Under the pieces are notes generated by a model. It made no database searches. It had not been told where the DNA came from and worked only from the letters and a program-made list of their open reading frames with translations. Both the position numbers and the translations under genes were made by a program. Below, in pieces: positions 17,139 to 26,636 of a stretch of DNA of 64,000 nt. Location of the stretch: contig NZ_MWFK01000001.1 of NCBI RefSeq assembly GCF_002078175.1, positions 3,348,001 to 3,412,000 of the forward strand, written 5' to 3'. This DNA comes from Streptomyces sp. M41(2017) (lineage in GTDB: Bacteria; Actinomycetota; Actinomycetes; Streptomycetales; Streptomycetaceae). Each line of letters starts with the position of its first letter. The stretch's first letter is position 1.

Positions 17139-18321
17139 GCGCCCTCCAGGTCCCAGCAAGCCCTGCCGCGTGCGACTGTTGCCCTGCCATTGTCGCGTGC
17201 GACTCCTCGTCCTCGGAGGCCCGCTCCCCTTTTGTTTTCTCAGCGGCTCCGCAGGGGCAGCCGGGATGGGGCCAGACAGGCTTCGCATGCCAGTCGCAGC
17301 CCGGCAGAGACGCCTCCCAGCGCACTCCGGCGGCGGAGGGCGCGTCTCCGTCCAGAAAGGCGAGCGCATGGCTCGCCGCCAGCCCGGCGACGGCCGCGGC
17401 CAGGGCCAGATCGCACGCGGGCACCCGGCGCTGCCGCCCGGAGCGCCATTGCGCCACCAGTCTCGGCCAGGTCGGATCCCGGTCGGTCCGCACATGGTCC
17501 AGACACCCGGCGCAGCCGGTGTCACCGGGCAGGACCAGCGGGCCCACGACTCCGGTCGCCTCGACCACCCCGACATACAGATGAGGTGTCCCCGCGGTGA
17601 TCAGGGGCTCGGCCGACACCGGGTCGGGTGCGTGCACGGAGAGGCCGTCCCGGGGCGCGAGGATCACCAGGGACAGTCCGCGGGCCGCCTCTCCCTCCCG
17701 CTCCTTGGACGACGACCGGGGCGCGCGGTCCGGGGCCGCCCGCCGCATCACCCGCCGGGCGGCGTCCTGACGGCGCTCGCCGATCGCCTCCACGGGCAGG
17801 CCGCCCGGCGTGACGTCCCCCGGCTCGACCCGGCCCAGGTCACGCACCTCGACCTCGCCCACACCGGCGCCGGCGAGCAGCGCGGCCAGGACGACTCCGA
17901 CCCGGCCGGCGCCGCGCACCTGGACACGCAGAGCGCGACGGGCGGCGAGGCGCTCCACGGCCCCGCCCGGCCCGGGAGCGACGAGGGAGAGCGAGGCGAG
18001 ATCGGGCCGCATCCGCTCCATGACCTCCTTCTTCTCCCGCAGCGCGGCTCCGGCCGGGCCGCCTCCGGTCGCGTCGTCCAGCAGACCCGAACGGGCCAGC
18101 CGGTCCACCAGACCGTCGACGTGGCCGTCCGGCAGGCCCATCTCGCGTCCCTGCTCGCGCAGCAGCGGCATCCCGCGTGTCCCGTCGAGCAGATCGAGGA
18201 AGCTGCCGGTCGCCGTGTCCATGGGGCCCAGCACCATCGCGTGCGCCGGCGCCATGCCGAACTGCACCGTGTTGAGATCCCGCCAGGCGCGCCGCAGCGC
18301 GGGCTTCACGATCGGATGCAT
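17131..18321 (-). CDS. ThiF/MoeB-like E1 superfamily protein
   Basis: The 396-residue protein has a ThiF-type Rossmann core in the middle: VRGAGRVGVVLAALLAGAGVGEVEVRDLGRVEPGDV. The C-terminal half has a CAGC pair and a later CPC pair that could bind zinc. The N-terminal 120 residues look like a winged-helix or leader-binding region, as in ThiF proteins of peptide-modification systems. The canonical nucleotide-binding Gly-rich loop is altered, so adenylation activity is uncertain. It overlaps and precedes the UbiB-type gene. A counterpart occupies the same place in mycobacteria (Rv3196, from memory). Confidence 0.72.
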   Translation of the reverse strand: MHPIVKPALRRAWRDLNTVQFGMAPAHAMVLGPMDTATGSFLDLLDGTRGMPLLREQGREMGLPDGHVDGLVDRLARSGLLDDATGGGPAGAALREKKEVMERMRPDLASLSLVAPGPGGAVERLAARRALRVQVRGAGRVGVVLAALLAGAGVGEVEVRDLGRVEPGDVTPGGLPVEAIGERRQDAARRVMRRAAPDRAPRSSSKEREGEAARGLSLVILAPRDGLSVHAPDPVSAEPLITAGTPHLYVGVVEATGVVGPLVLPGDTGCAGCLDHVRTDRDPTWPRLVAQWRSGRQRRVPACDLALAAAVAGLAASHALAFLDGDAPSAAGVRWEASLPGCDWHAKPVWPHPGCPCGAAEKTKGERASEDEESHATMAGQQSHAAGLAGTWRAHV

Positions 18322-18537
18322 GACCTACCCCCGTAGACCGTAGTACGTCCCCGAATGTCCGCCGGGTGCTCCCGCAGCGCGGACCGGATGCCAGCATGCC
18401 CGGCCCGTCCGGAGCCCGCCGAAAGTTGTCCACAGGCGGCATCGTTCGTCGTACAAATCGAACATGGGGGGTGCGGATCGGCACCGAACCGTCCCGGGGA
18501 CGGGACTTCCCCCATGCGCAGCGGGTAACGTCGGGGC
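18322..18537. promoter_or_regulatory. Divergent intergenic region
   Basis: The 216 bases between the divergent ThiF-like and YgjP-type genes must hold both promoters. A 5-bp inverted repeat GTTCG (18444-18448) and CGAAC (18459-18463) flanks TACAAAT, but I cannot assign a regulator. Confidence 0.4.
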
Positions 18538-19149
18538 GTGCCCGCCGACCCACTGCACCGCGCCGCAAAACCACAGCGCAGCACGACGAGCCCGCCGCCG
18601 AGCGGTTCGGGGGCGAGCGCGATCGAGGTCCGCAGGAGCGCCCGACGGCGCCGAACGGTTTCCGCGTACCGCGAGGGCGATCGCACCGTCGTGCTCATCC
18701 CCGCCCGCATGTCCGAGGCGGAGGAGCAACGCTGGGTGACCGTCATGCTCGACAAGCTGGCCGCCCAGGAGAGCAAACGGGTGCTCGGCGACACCGAGCT
18801 GTCCGAACGGGCCGAGCGGCTGTCGGCGCAGTACTTCGAAGGCCGCGCGCGGCCCTCGTCGGTCCGCTGGGTCACCAACCAGAACACCCGCTGGGGCTCG
18901 TGCACCCCCTCCGAGGGCAGTATCCGGCTGTCCCACCGGCTCCAGGGCATGCCCGAGTACGTCGTCGACTACGTCCTGCTGCACGAGCTCGCCCACCTGC
19001 TCGTTCCCGGTCACGGGCCGCGCTTCTGGCGTCTCCTGGAGGCCTATCCGCGCACCGAGCGGGCCCGCGGCTACCTCGAAGGAGTCGTCGCGGCGGACCG
19101 GCTGCCCCGGATGCCGGCCTCGGGCGACGAGGAGGGCCGTCCGTCGTAG
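18538..19149 (+). CDS. YgjP/WLM-type zinc metallopeptidase (DUF45, M48-like)
   Basis: The 203-residue protein has the zinc motif HELAH (H149, E150, H153) with a third His at 159 and the following FW pair. Upstream is RWGSC, typical of YgjP-family proteins. No signal peptide is visible, so it is cytosolic. Family members are small gluzincins of largely unknown substrate. Translation starts at the GTG at 18538. The first 35 residues are Pro/Ser/Arg-rich and probably not part of the fold. Confidence 0.85.
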   Translation: MPADPLHRAAKPQRSTTSPPPSGSGASAIEVRRSARRRRTVSAYREGDRTVVLIPARMSEAEEQRWVTVMLDKLAAQESKRVLGDTELSERAERLSAQYFEGRARPSSVRWVTNQNTRWGSCTPSEGSIRLSHRLQGMPEYVVDYVLLHELAHLLVPGHGPRFWRLLEAYPRTERARGYLEGVVAADRLPRMPASGDEEGRPS

Positions 19150-19294
19150 GGCCGTCCGTCCTCGATGGAGCCCGACGGCACCCCGGAGCGGGAGCGATTG
19201 TGTACCGGGTCTGTACCGGCTGAGTCCAGCCCAAGATTTTGCCGTTAGCCTGACGCGACGCACTTGTATTCGGGATGGGGGACGGTCGTTACGC

Positions 19295-20950
19295 ATGGCC
19301 AGGGAATTCCAACGCGGCCACAAGGCCAAGATCACTGACCTCACCGCGGGCACCGATCTGTACGTGGGCGTGCAGATCACCGGCCCCGGGCTGACCTTCG
19401 ACATCAGTTGCTTCGGGCTCGACGCCCACGAACAGCTGTCCGACGACCGGTACTTCGTCTTCTTCAACCAGCCGAAGTCCCCCGAGGAGTCCATCCAGCT
19501 GCTCGGCGCCCAGTCGGGTGACACCGAGTCCTTCCGGGTCACCCTCGACCGGATCCCGGCGCAGATCCAGAAGCTGTCCTTCACGGCGACGATCGACGGC
19601 GCCGGACAGATGTCGCAGATCGCCCCCGGCTACCTGCGCATCGTCGCGGGCGGCGAGGAAGTCGCTCGGTACGCGTTCAGCGGCGCCGAGTTCTCCACCG
19701 AGCGCGCCGTGATGCTGGGCGACTTCTACCTGAAGGACGTCTGGCGGTTCGCCGCCGTCGGACAGGGCTTCGACGGCGGTCTCGACGCGCTGCTGAAGAA
19801 CTTCGGCGGCGAGGTCGCCGAGGACGAGCCCGCCCCGCAGCAGCAGCCGTCCGGCGCCGCGCCGTCCTTCGCACCGCCCGCCTTCGGGGCACCGGCTCCG
19901 GCCCAGGGTTTCGCGCCGCCGCCCGGCGCCGCTCCGCAGGCCCCGGCTCCCACGCCCTCGGTGCACGGCGCGCCCACCATCGTGGCGCCGCTGCACACCC
20001 CGCCGGGCGGCGCCACCGTGCCGCCGCCGGGACCCGCGCCGTACGCGCAGCCCCCCGGCCCTCCCGGTCCGCCCGGCCCGCCGCCGGGCTACGGCCAGCA
20101 GCCGCCCGGCCAGGCGGCGCCGATGCCTCCGGGCTACGGGCAGCAGGCACCCACCGCACCTCCCGGATACGGCCAGCAGCCTCCGTCGGCACCGCCCGGC
20201 TACGGGCAGCAGCCGCAGTACGGGCAGGTCCCGGGCCAGCCCGGCGCGCCTTCGTCCTACGGCGTTCCCCAGGGAACTCCGCAGGCCGGAGCCGGTGTCG
20301 CCGCCGCGCTCGGTGTCTTCAAGGAGACCCCGACCGGCCAGCGCTGGACGCCGCAGAACAAGAAGCTCATCCGTGTCGACCTCGGCGTCGGCGGTCAGCC
20401 CGTACTCGCCCGCCAGGGCAGCATGGTGCTGTACCAGGGCAAGGTCGACTTCAGCTACAAGGGCGCCGGATTCGCCGGCCGGCTCGTGGGCAACGCGACC
20501 GGCCAGGAGATGCAGCTGATGCGCTGCACCGGCCAGGGCCAGGTGTTCTTCGCCGAGAACGCCACCCACGTGCACCCGATCGAGCTCCAGGGCGACGCGA
20601 TCTGCGTCTCCGCGGAGAACGTCCTCGCCTTCGACGAGTCCCTGCAGTACGAGGTCCGTCGCATCGAGGGGCACGGCATCCCCGGCGGCGCGCTCTTCAC
20701 GATGCAGTTCCAGGGAACGGGCACCATCGTCGTCAAGACGCACGGCGCGCCCGTCGTCCTGCCGGTGACGCCCACGACGTTCGCCGACTGCAACGCCGTC
20801 GTCGCCTGGTCCGCCGCCGCCCAGGTGATCGTCTCCAGCCAGGTACGGATGCGCCGGAACGCCTACCCCGGCGACACGGGCGAGAGCGTGAACCTCCAGT
20901 TCCGCGCCGCGCCCGGCAGTTTCGTCGTCGTCCAGCCGTACGAGGTCTGA
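19295..20950 (+). CDS. TerD-domain protein fused to a C-terminal AIM24 domain
   Basis: The 551-residue protein has three parts. Residues 1-185 form a TerD/CABP-like calcium-binding fold (KITDLTAG, DISCFGLD, DRYFVFFNQPKSPE, SFTATIDG). Residues about 185-340 are a Pro/Gly/Gln-rich linker with repeated PGYGQQ units. Residues about 345-551 form an AIM24 (TRAP-like beta) domain. TerD proteins belong to the ter stress and membrane-associated metal-sensing network; AIM24 domains are of unknown biochemical function. Two more AIM24 genes follow at 12- and 17-bp spacing, so the three are one operon ending at the hairpin at 22457-22506. Confidence 0.85.
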   Translation: MAREFQRGHKAKITDLTAGTDLYVGVQITGPGLTFDISCFGLDAHEQLSDDRYFVFFNQPKSPEESIQLLGAQSGDTESFRVTLDRIPAQIQKLSFTATIDGAGQMSQIAPGYLRIVAGGEEVARYAFSGAEFSTERAVMLGDFYLKDVWRFAAVGQGFDGGLDALLKNFGGEVAEDEPAPQQQPSGAAPSFAPPAFGAPAPAQGFAPPPGAAPQAPAPTPSVHGAPTIVAPLHTPPGGATVPPPGPAPYAQPPGPPGPPGPPPGYGQQPPGQAAPMPPGYGQQAPTAPPGYGQQPPSAPPGYGQQPQYGQVPGQPGAPSSYGVPQGTPQAGAGVAAALGVFKETPTGQRWTPQNKKLIRVDLGVGGQPVLARQGSMVLYQGKVDFSYKGAGFAGRLVGNATGQEMQLMRCTGQGQVFFAENATHVHPIELQGDAICVSAENVLAFDESLQYEVRRIEGHGIPGGALFTMQFQGTGTIVVKTHGAPVVLPVTPTTFADCNAVVAWSAAAQVIVSSQVRMRRNAYPGDTGESVNLQFRAAPGSFVVVQPYEV

Positions 20951-20961
20951 GGGAGCCCGTC

Positions 20962-21642
20962 ATGAACCAGCCATTCGCGGGCTTCGCCCCCGCGCCCGTC
21001 ACCGCGCGCATGGAGAACCACGGCAGCCACATGCTGAAGGTCGCCATGCAGACCGGAAACGACCTCTACGCGCGCGTGGGCTCGATGGTCGCCTACGAAG
21101 GGTTCGTCCAGTACGAGCCCAACCCGCCCGCCGTACGCCAGATCGCACGCGACTGGATGACCGGCGAGGGCGCGCCCCTCATGAAGTGCTCCGGCGACGG
21201 CCTGCTCTACCTGGCCGACTACGGGGCGGACGTCGTCGTCATCAACCTCAACGGTGACGCGATCTCCGTCAACGCGACCAACCTCCTCGCCTTCGACACG
21301 CAGCTCACCTGGGGCGTGGAGCGGGTGAAGGGGCTCGCCAAGTTCGCCGGACAGGGTCTGTGGAACACCAAGATCTCCGGCCAGGGCTGGGTCGCGCTGA
21401 CCTCCCGGGGCAAGCCCATCGTCGTCGACTGCGGCGGCGGTGAGGACGAGACGTACGTCGACCCTGACGCGCTCGTCGCGTGGTCCCCGAACCTCAAGGT
21501 GAAGGGCAAGCGCAGCTTCAAGGCGCAGTCGCTGATCGGCCGCGGCAGCGGCGAGGCCTACCAGATGGCGTTCTCCGGTACCGGCATCGTCGTCGTGCAG
21601 CCCAGCGAGGACAGCACCGACCGCCTCCGAGTCCGGGGCTGA
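20962..21642 (+). CDS. AIM24 family protein (first stand-alone copy)
   Basis: The 226-residue protein consists of an AIM24/TRAP-like beta-sandwich domain. It shares with its neighbours the pattern GDDLYARVGSMVAYEG-like start, LMKCSGDGLLYLA, DAISVNATNLLAFD and a late DPDALVAWSPNL. No signal peptide is present. The ATG at 20962 follows GGGAG. It lies 12 bp after the TerD-AIM24 fusion. Homologous domains in adjacent genes suggest hetero-oligomer assembly, which is my inference. Confidence 0.82.
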   Translation: MNQPFAGFAPAPVTARMENHGSHMLKVAMQTGNDLYARVGSMVAYEGFVQYEPNPPAVRQIARDWMTGEGAPLMKCSGDGLLYLADYGADVVVINLNGDAISVNATNLLAFDTQLTWGVERVKGLAKFAGQGLWNTKISGQGWVALTSRGKPIVVDCGGGEDETYVDPDALVAWSPNLKVKGKRSFKAQSLIGRGSGEAYQMAFSGTGIVVVQPSEDSTDRLRVRG

Positions 21643-21658
21643 GGGGGAACAGGACACC

Positions 21659-22414
21659 ATGCAGAGCCCGATCTTCGGCTACAACGACCAGCAGACCCAG
21701 GACCGCTACAGCCTGCAGAACTCGCAGATGCTCCGCGTCGTCCTGGAGGGGCACGACGACATCCTCGCCCGCAAGGGCACCATGGTCGCCTACCAGGGAC
21801 TCGTCGAGTTCGACGCCGAGTACCAGACAGGCGGCCAGCACCGCGCGCGTGCCCACACCGGTGAGGGACTCGACCTGATGCGCTGCCACGGGCAGGGCAC
21901 CGTCTACTTCGCCAACCTCGCGCAGCACGTCCACGTCGTCGACGTGGACCAGGACGGCCTCACCGTCGACAGCAGCTACGTGCTGGCGATGGACTCCGCG
22001 CTCCACCACGAGGTCATCGCCGTGGACAGCCAGTACGGCATCTCCGGCTCCGGGAAGTACCAGCTCAACATCACGGGGCGCGGCAAGGTCGCGCTGATGA
22101 CCTCCGGGATGCCCCTGATGATGCAGGTCACCCCGGACCGCTACGTGAACTGCGACGCCGACGCGATCGTCGCGTGGTCCACGAGCCTGCGCGTCCAGAT
22201 GCAGGCCCAGACCCACTCCTCCGGCGTCTGGCGGCGCCGCGGCAACACCGGTGAGGGCTGGGAGCTCAGCTTCATGGGCAACGGGTACGCGCTGGTGCAG
22301 CCCAGCGAACTGCTCCCGCCGCAGAACGCGGCGATCGGACAGGGGCTGCGCGCCCAGTACGGCATGGGCCAGCAGGGTGTCCACGCGCAGAACCAGGGCA
22401 ACGCCTGGAGCTGA
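21659..22414 (+). CDS. AIM24 family protein (second stand-alone copy)
   Basis: The 251-residue protein is the third AIM24 domain in this operon. It shows the same order of conserved segments (RKGTMVAYQGLVEFD, LMRCHGQGTVYFA, SYVLAMDSALHHEV, DADAIVAWSTSL). The C-terminus adds a short Gln/Asn-rich tail ending in GNAWS. The ATG at 21659 has GAGGGGGAACAGG upstream. A 23-bp perfect hairpin follows 43 bases after the stop and separates it from the convergent Nudix gene. Confidence 0.82.
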   Translation: MQSPIFGYNDQQTQDRYSLQNSQMLRVVLEGHDDILARKGTMVAYQGLVEFDAEYQTGGQHRARAHTGEGLDLMRCHGQGTVYFANLAQHVHVVDVDQDGLTVDSSYVLAMDSALHHEVIAVDSQYGISGSGKYQLNITGRGKVALMTSGMPLMMQVTPDRYVNCDADAIVAWSTSLRVQMQAQTHSSGVWRRRGNTGEGWELSFMGNGYALVQPSELLPPQNAAIGQGLRAQYGMGQQGVHAQNQGNAWS

Positions 22415-22456
22415 CCGCGCGACGGTCCGGCTCGGACCGGCGCCACCGGATCACGA

Positions 22457-22506
22457 CGAACGGCGTAAGGGGCGACCACTCAGGTGGTCGCCCCTTACGC
22501 CGTTCG
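22457..22506. terminator. Bidirectional terminator, 23-bp perfect stem
   Basis: Positions 22457-22479 pair perfectly with 22484-22506 around a TCAG loop. The hairpin lies between the AIM24 operon and the convergent Nudix gene and can serve both directions. Confidence 0.88.
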
Positions 22507-22571
22507 GCGACGCGCGTGCGTCCGTCCCGCAGAACCCTGGTCGCCCGGACGGACGCGTCGGGCACGTCGGT

Positions 22572-23093
22572 TCACAGCCGGGCGCGGGCCGCCTCCAGGA
22601 GCCGGACGACCGACGCGTCGGCCACCCCGGAGACCTCGTCGTAAGCGAACCAGCGCAGATCGAGGGACTCGTCGCTGATCGCCTCGACCGCGTCGGACGG
22701 CGCCAGGGCGACGTACTGCACGTCCAGATGCCAGTGGCACGGCGCCGGGATGGCGTGCCGGTCCAGCGTCACGGGACCGCCCGGCGCCAGGGTCAGCCCC
22801 TGGATGCCCGACTCCTCGGTCGCCTCACGCAGGGCGGCGGCGGCCAGCGTCGCGTCGCCCGGCTCGCAGTGACCGCCCATCTGCAGCCACATGCGGAGCT
22901 TGCGGTGCAGCGTCAGCAGAACGCGGCCCCGCTCGGGGTCCACCACCAGGGCGCTCGCCGTGATGTGCCCGGCGTGGCAGGACTTCCACGTGCCGTCCGG
23001 GTGCTCGGACAGGTGGTCCAGATAGACCTGGCGCAGCTCTTCCTGGCCCTCGTGGCTCTTCAGCACGAGGACCGCGTCGTCGTGCAGGCTCAC
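22572..23093 (-). CDS. Nudix hydrolase
   Basis: The 173-residue protein has a Nudix box GGHCEPGDATLAAAALREATEESG, close to the G-x5-E-x7-REUXEE-x-G consensus. HITASALVVDPERGRVLLTLHRKL upstream is typical of small mutT/NTP-type family members. The substrate is not readable. The GTG start overlaps the stop of the upstream zincin-like gene (GTGA), so it is translationally coupled and second in that operon. Confidence 0.85.
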   Translation of the reverse strand: MSLHDDAVLVLKSHEGQEELRQVYLDHLSEHPDGTWKSCHAGHITASALVVDPERGRVLLTLHRKLRMWLQMGGHCEPGDATLAAAALREATEESGIQGLTLAPGGPVTLDRHAIPAPCHWHLDVQYVALAPSDAVEAISDESLDLRWFAYDEVSGVADASVVRLLEAARARL

Positions 23094-24568
23094 TCGGTGC
23101 CGTCGCCCTTTGCCTCACCCTTTTCGTCGCCCTTGGCGCCCTTGGACTCGTCGTCCTCGGCGTCGGCAGGCTCCGACGAGGTGTCCTTCGTCAGATCCGG
23201 CTTGCCGGCCGAGCCGCTCGCGGCCTCGCCCAGCATCTTGTCGAGCTCGGAGAAGTCCATGTGCTCGCGGTGCACGAAGCCGTCCGGGTCGTCCAGGTCC
23301 GACGCCGTCGGCAGCATGTCCGGGTGGGCCCACAGGCCGTCCCGGCCGTCCACACCCCGCGCGTCGGTGAGCGAGGCCCACAGGCGCGAGGCGTCCCGAA
23401 GCCGGCGCGGACGCAGCTCCAGGCCGATCAGGGTGGCGAAGGTCTGTTCGGCGGGACCGCCCGTGGCACGGCGGCGGCGCAGCGTCTCGCGCAGCGCGTC
23501 GGCCGAGGACAGGCGCGGCTTGGCGGCCGCGTGCACGACCGCGTCGACCCAGCCCTCGACCAGTGCGAGCGCCGTCTCCAGGCGGGCCAGCGCGGCCTTC
23601 TGCTCGGGCGTGTCCTCCGGCTGGAACATGCCCTGCTGGAGCGCCTGCTGCAGCTCTTCCGGGTTCTGCGGGTCGAACTGGCCGACCACGTCCTCCAGCT
23701 TCGCGGTGTCGACCTTGATCCCGCGCGCGTAGCCCTCGACGGCGCCGAACAGGTGCGAGCGCAGCCACGGCACGTGCGCGAAGAGGCGCTGGTGGGCGGC
23801 CTCGCGCAGCGCGAGATAGAGCCGCACCTCCTCCTGGGGGACGCTCAGGTCCTTGCCGAAGGAGGCGATGTTCAGCGGGAGCAGCGCGGCCTTGCCGACC
23901 GGACCGAGCGGCAGGCCGATGTCGGTGGAGCCGACGACCTCGCCCGCGAGGACACCCACGGCCTGCCCGATCTGCGTGCCGAACATGGCGCCGCCCATGG
24001 AGCGCATCATGCCGATGAGCGGGCCCGCCATGGCCTGCATCTCCTCGGGCAGGACGTCGCCCATGGCCGCGCCGACACGCTCGGCGACCGGGTCGACCAG
24101 CTCCTTCCACACGGGAAGGGTCGCCTCGACCCACTCCGCGCGGCTCCAGGCCAGCGCGGAGCCCGCGCCGGACGGCAGCGACGTCGCGTCGTCGAGCCAC
24201 AGGTCGGCCAGACGCACCGCCTCCTCGACGGCGAGCCGCTCGGCCGGACCGACGCTCGCGTCCTTGGTGCCGTCAGAAGTGCCCTGGGAGACCGTCTGAC
24301 GGGCGATCTGCTTGGCCATGTCCCAGTTCACCGGACCGCCCTCGTACGAGAGCATCTGGCCCAGCTGCTGGAACGCGGCGCCGAGATCATTGGGGTTCAT
24401 CGACCCGAACATGGCTGCGAGGGGATTATCGCCTCCTGGACCACCGGCTCCGGGCCCGAAACCGAAAGGTCCCTGGCCACCGCCGCCCTGCTGGTCCTTC
24501 TTCTTGCCCTCGTCGCCGTTCTCCGGCTCCTCCGGCGGAAGGCCGAATCCGAATGGGGTGTCACTCAC
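23090..24568 (-). CDS. Zincin-like metallopeptidase family protein (DUF2342)
   Basis: The 492-residue protein begins with a Gly/Pro/Asp-rich tail (about 1-60) and ends with a charged Lys/Asp/Glu tail. The core has the DUF2342 segments GQAVGVLAGEVVGSTDIGLPL, REAAHQRLF (the ExxH part of a zincin site) and a long helical C-terminal half. The family is annotated as a putative zinc protease and is actinobacteria-specific; Rv3195 is the mycobacterial counterpart (from memory). It lacks a full HExxH, so activity is uncertain. The GTG at 24568 follows GAGGAA. Confidence 0.8.
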   Translation of the reverse strand: MSDTPFGFGLPPEEPENGDEGKKKDQQGGGGQGPFGFGPGAGGPGGDNPLAAMFGSMNPNDLGAAFQQLGQMLSYEGGPVNWDMAKQIARQTVSQGTSDGTKDASVGPAERLAVEEAVRLADLWLDDATSLPSGAGSALAWSRAEWVEATLPVWKELVDPVAERVGAAMGDVLPEEMQAMAGPLIGMMRSMGGAMFGTQIGQAVGVLAGEVVGSTDIGLPLGPVGKAALLPLNIASFGKDLSVPQEEVRLYLALREAAHQRLFAHVPWLRSHLFGAVEGYARGIKVDTAKLEDVVGQFDPQNPEELQQALQQGMFQPEDTPEQKAALARLETALALVEGWVDAVVHAAAKPRLSSADALRETLRRRRATGGPAEQTFATLIGLELRPRRLRDASRLWASLTDARGVDGRDGLWAHPDMLPTASDLDDPDGFVHREHMDFSELDKMLGEAASGSAGKPDLTKDTSSEPADAEDDESKGAKGDEKGEAKGDGTE

Positions 24569-24759
24569 GGGATTCCTCGGCTGGTAAGGCCGCCGGGTTC
24601 GTTCCGACGGCGGCTGCCCACAACACCACCCAGCGTAGACACCAGAACCCGATCGGGCCTCGGTGCTTCGCCGACTCGTCGCCTGCGGCAGGATGGATGC
24701 CACCTGGTAGGGGCGCGTCACGCGCGTCCGTTACTGAAGACAACCGCTGGAGACGCCCG

Positions 24760-25875
24760 GTGAGTTCCCCAGATCCACAGGTTCGCGCAGCGCGAAACCG
24801 CTCAACCAGCCCGGCCGCGCGCGGCCCCGTCGTCGCGGTCACCGGCGCCGCGGCAGGCGTGGGCGCGATGCTCACCGAGCGGCTGGCAGCCAGTGAGGAG
24901 ATCAAGCAGGTCGTCGCCATCGACGAGCGGCGCGGCGAGTGCGCCGACGCGCAGTGGCACATCCTGGACGTGCGGGACCCGGCGATCGCCGAGAAGCTGC
25001 GCGGCGCGGACGTCGTGGTGCACCTGGCCCTCGACCTCGACCTGGAGACGGACGCGGCGGCCCGCACGGCCTACAACGTCCGGGGGACGCAGACCGTCCT
25101 CACCGCCGCCGCGGCGGCCGGTGTCCACCGGGTCGTCCTGTGCACGTCGGCGATGGTCTACGGCGCGCTGCCCGACAACGAACTGCCGCTCGCCGAGGAC
25201 TCCGAACTGCGGGCGACCGCCGAGGCCACGGGCGTGGGCGACCTCCTGGAGATCGAGCGGCTGGCCCGTCGCGCGCCCCGCGCGCACCCTGGTCTGAACG
25301 TGACGGTCGTGCGGCCCGGAGTGCTGGTCGGGGGCGGCACCGACACCGCGCTGACCAGGTACTTCGAGTCGCCGCGCCTGTTGGTCGTGGCAGGGTCCCG
25401 GCCCGCCTGGCAGTTCTGCCACATCGAGGACCTGTGCAGTGCCCTGGAGTACGCGGTCGTCGAGAAGGTGGAGGGCGAGCTGGCCGTCGGGTGCGACGGC
25501 TGGCTGGAGCAGGAGGAGGTGGAGGAGCTGAGCGGGATCCGGCGGATGGAGCTGCCGTCCGCGGTCGCGCTGGGCGCCGCCGCCCGGCTCCACCGGATCG
25601 GGCTCACCCCGTCGCCCGCGGGCGACCTGGCCTACACGATGTACCCCTGGGTGGTGAGCGGGAGCCGGCTGCACGATGCCGGGTGGCGGCCCCGGTGGAC
25701 CAACGAGGAGGTCCTCGCCGAGCTGCTGGAGGAGGTCGCCGGGCGGCACACCGTGGCCGGGCGCCGGCTGGGCCGCAAGGACGCGACCGCGGCGGGCGCT
25801 GCGGGCGCGACGGTCGCTCTGCTCGGCGCGGCGGCCGTCGTCCGCCGGGCGCGAAAGGCTCGACGCCGGATCTGA
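24760..25875 (+). CDS. NAD-dependent epimerase/dehydratase-like SDR protein
   Basis: The 371-residue extended SDR has the Rossmann start VVAVTGAAAGVGAMLTERL (TGxxxGxG), DVRDP, HLALDLD, and an active-site region STSAMVYGALPDN with the YGxxxxN arrangement instead of YxxxK. The catalytic Lys is therefore missing, and it may bind a nucleotide-sugar or NAD without canonical epimerase chemistry. A C-terminal Ala/Val stretch (about 345-362) followed by Arg/Lys could be a membrane anchor. The GTG at 24760 has GGAG seven bases upstream. It is divergent from the zincin-like gene. Confidence 0.78.
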   Translation: MSSPDPQVRAARNRSTSPAARGPVVAVTGAAAGVGAMLTERLAASEEIKQVVAIDERRGECADAQWHILDVRDPAIAEKLRGADVVVHLALDLDLETDAAARTAYNVRGTQTVLTAAAAAGVHRVVLCTSAMVYGALPDNELPLAEDSELRATAEATGVGDLLEIERLARRAPRAHPGLNVTVVRPGVLVGGGTDTALTRYFESPRLLVVAGSRPAWQFCHIEDLCSALEYAVVEKVEGELAVGCDGWLEQEEVEELSGIRRMELPSAVALGAAARLHRIGLTPSPAGDLAYTMYPWVVSGSRLHDAGWRPRWTNEEVLAELLEEVAGRHTVAGRRLGRKDATAAGAAGATVALLGAAAVVRRARKARRRI

Positions 25876-25976
25876 GCCCGGGCGTGTCGCGGCCCCCGGC
25901 CCCCGGGGGCCCGTGCGCACGGTGAGCGCGGCCTGAGCGGCGGGCGCCCGGCGGGCCCGGACTGTAGGAGGCTCCA

Positions 25977-26000
25977 ACCCGGCACGCGTGCGTGCCGGGT
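25977..26000 (+). terminator. Possible terminator after the SDR gene
   Basis: ACCCGGCACGC (25977-25987) is complementary to GCGTGCCGGGT (25990-26000). No T-tract follows, so it is only a candidate. Confidence 0.45.
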
Positions 26001-26046
26001 GAAAGGTCTATTCCGCCCTGTCGGCGGGGTGCGGCACGATGGAGTC

Positions 26047-26508
<462 letters not shown>

Positions 26509-26514
26509 TCCGCA

Positions 26515-26554
26515 CCTCCGGTCGCATGACCGATCCTCCGGTTGCGTAACCGGG
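26515..26554. repeat. 20-bp imperfect tandem repeat
   Basis: CCTCCGGTCGCATGACCGAT (26515-26534) is followed directly by a variant CCTCCGGTTGCGTAACCGGG (26535-26554). Each unit is internally palindromic (CGGTC/GACCG and CCGGTT/AACCGG). It lies between moaE and a small membrane-protein gene and could be a tandem operator or part of the moaE terminator. Confidence 0.55.
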
Positions 26555-26636
26555 GCCCTGCCGTGAGCGTTAACCCTGCGGATGGTTAATCTGCTGATCA
26601 GTCAGTTGCGGTCGCTCATGGGGTTGGGAGGTCGAC

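Noticed and set aside
18444..18463. GTTCG-N10-CGAAC as a LexA box
   Set aside because: The half sites are in the wrong orientation and spacing for the actinobacterial SOS box (GAAC-N4-GTTC), and neighbouring genes are not SOS genes.
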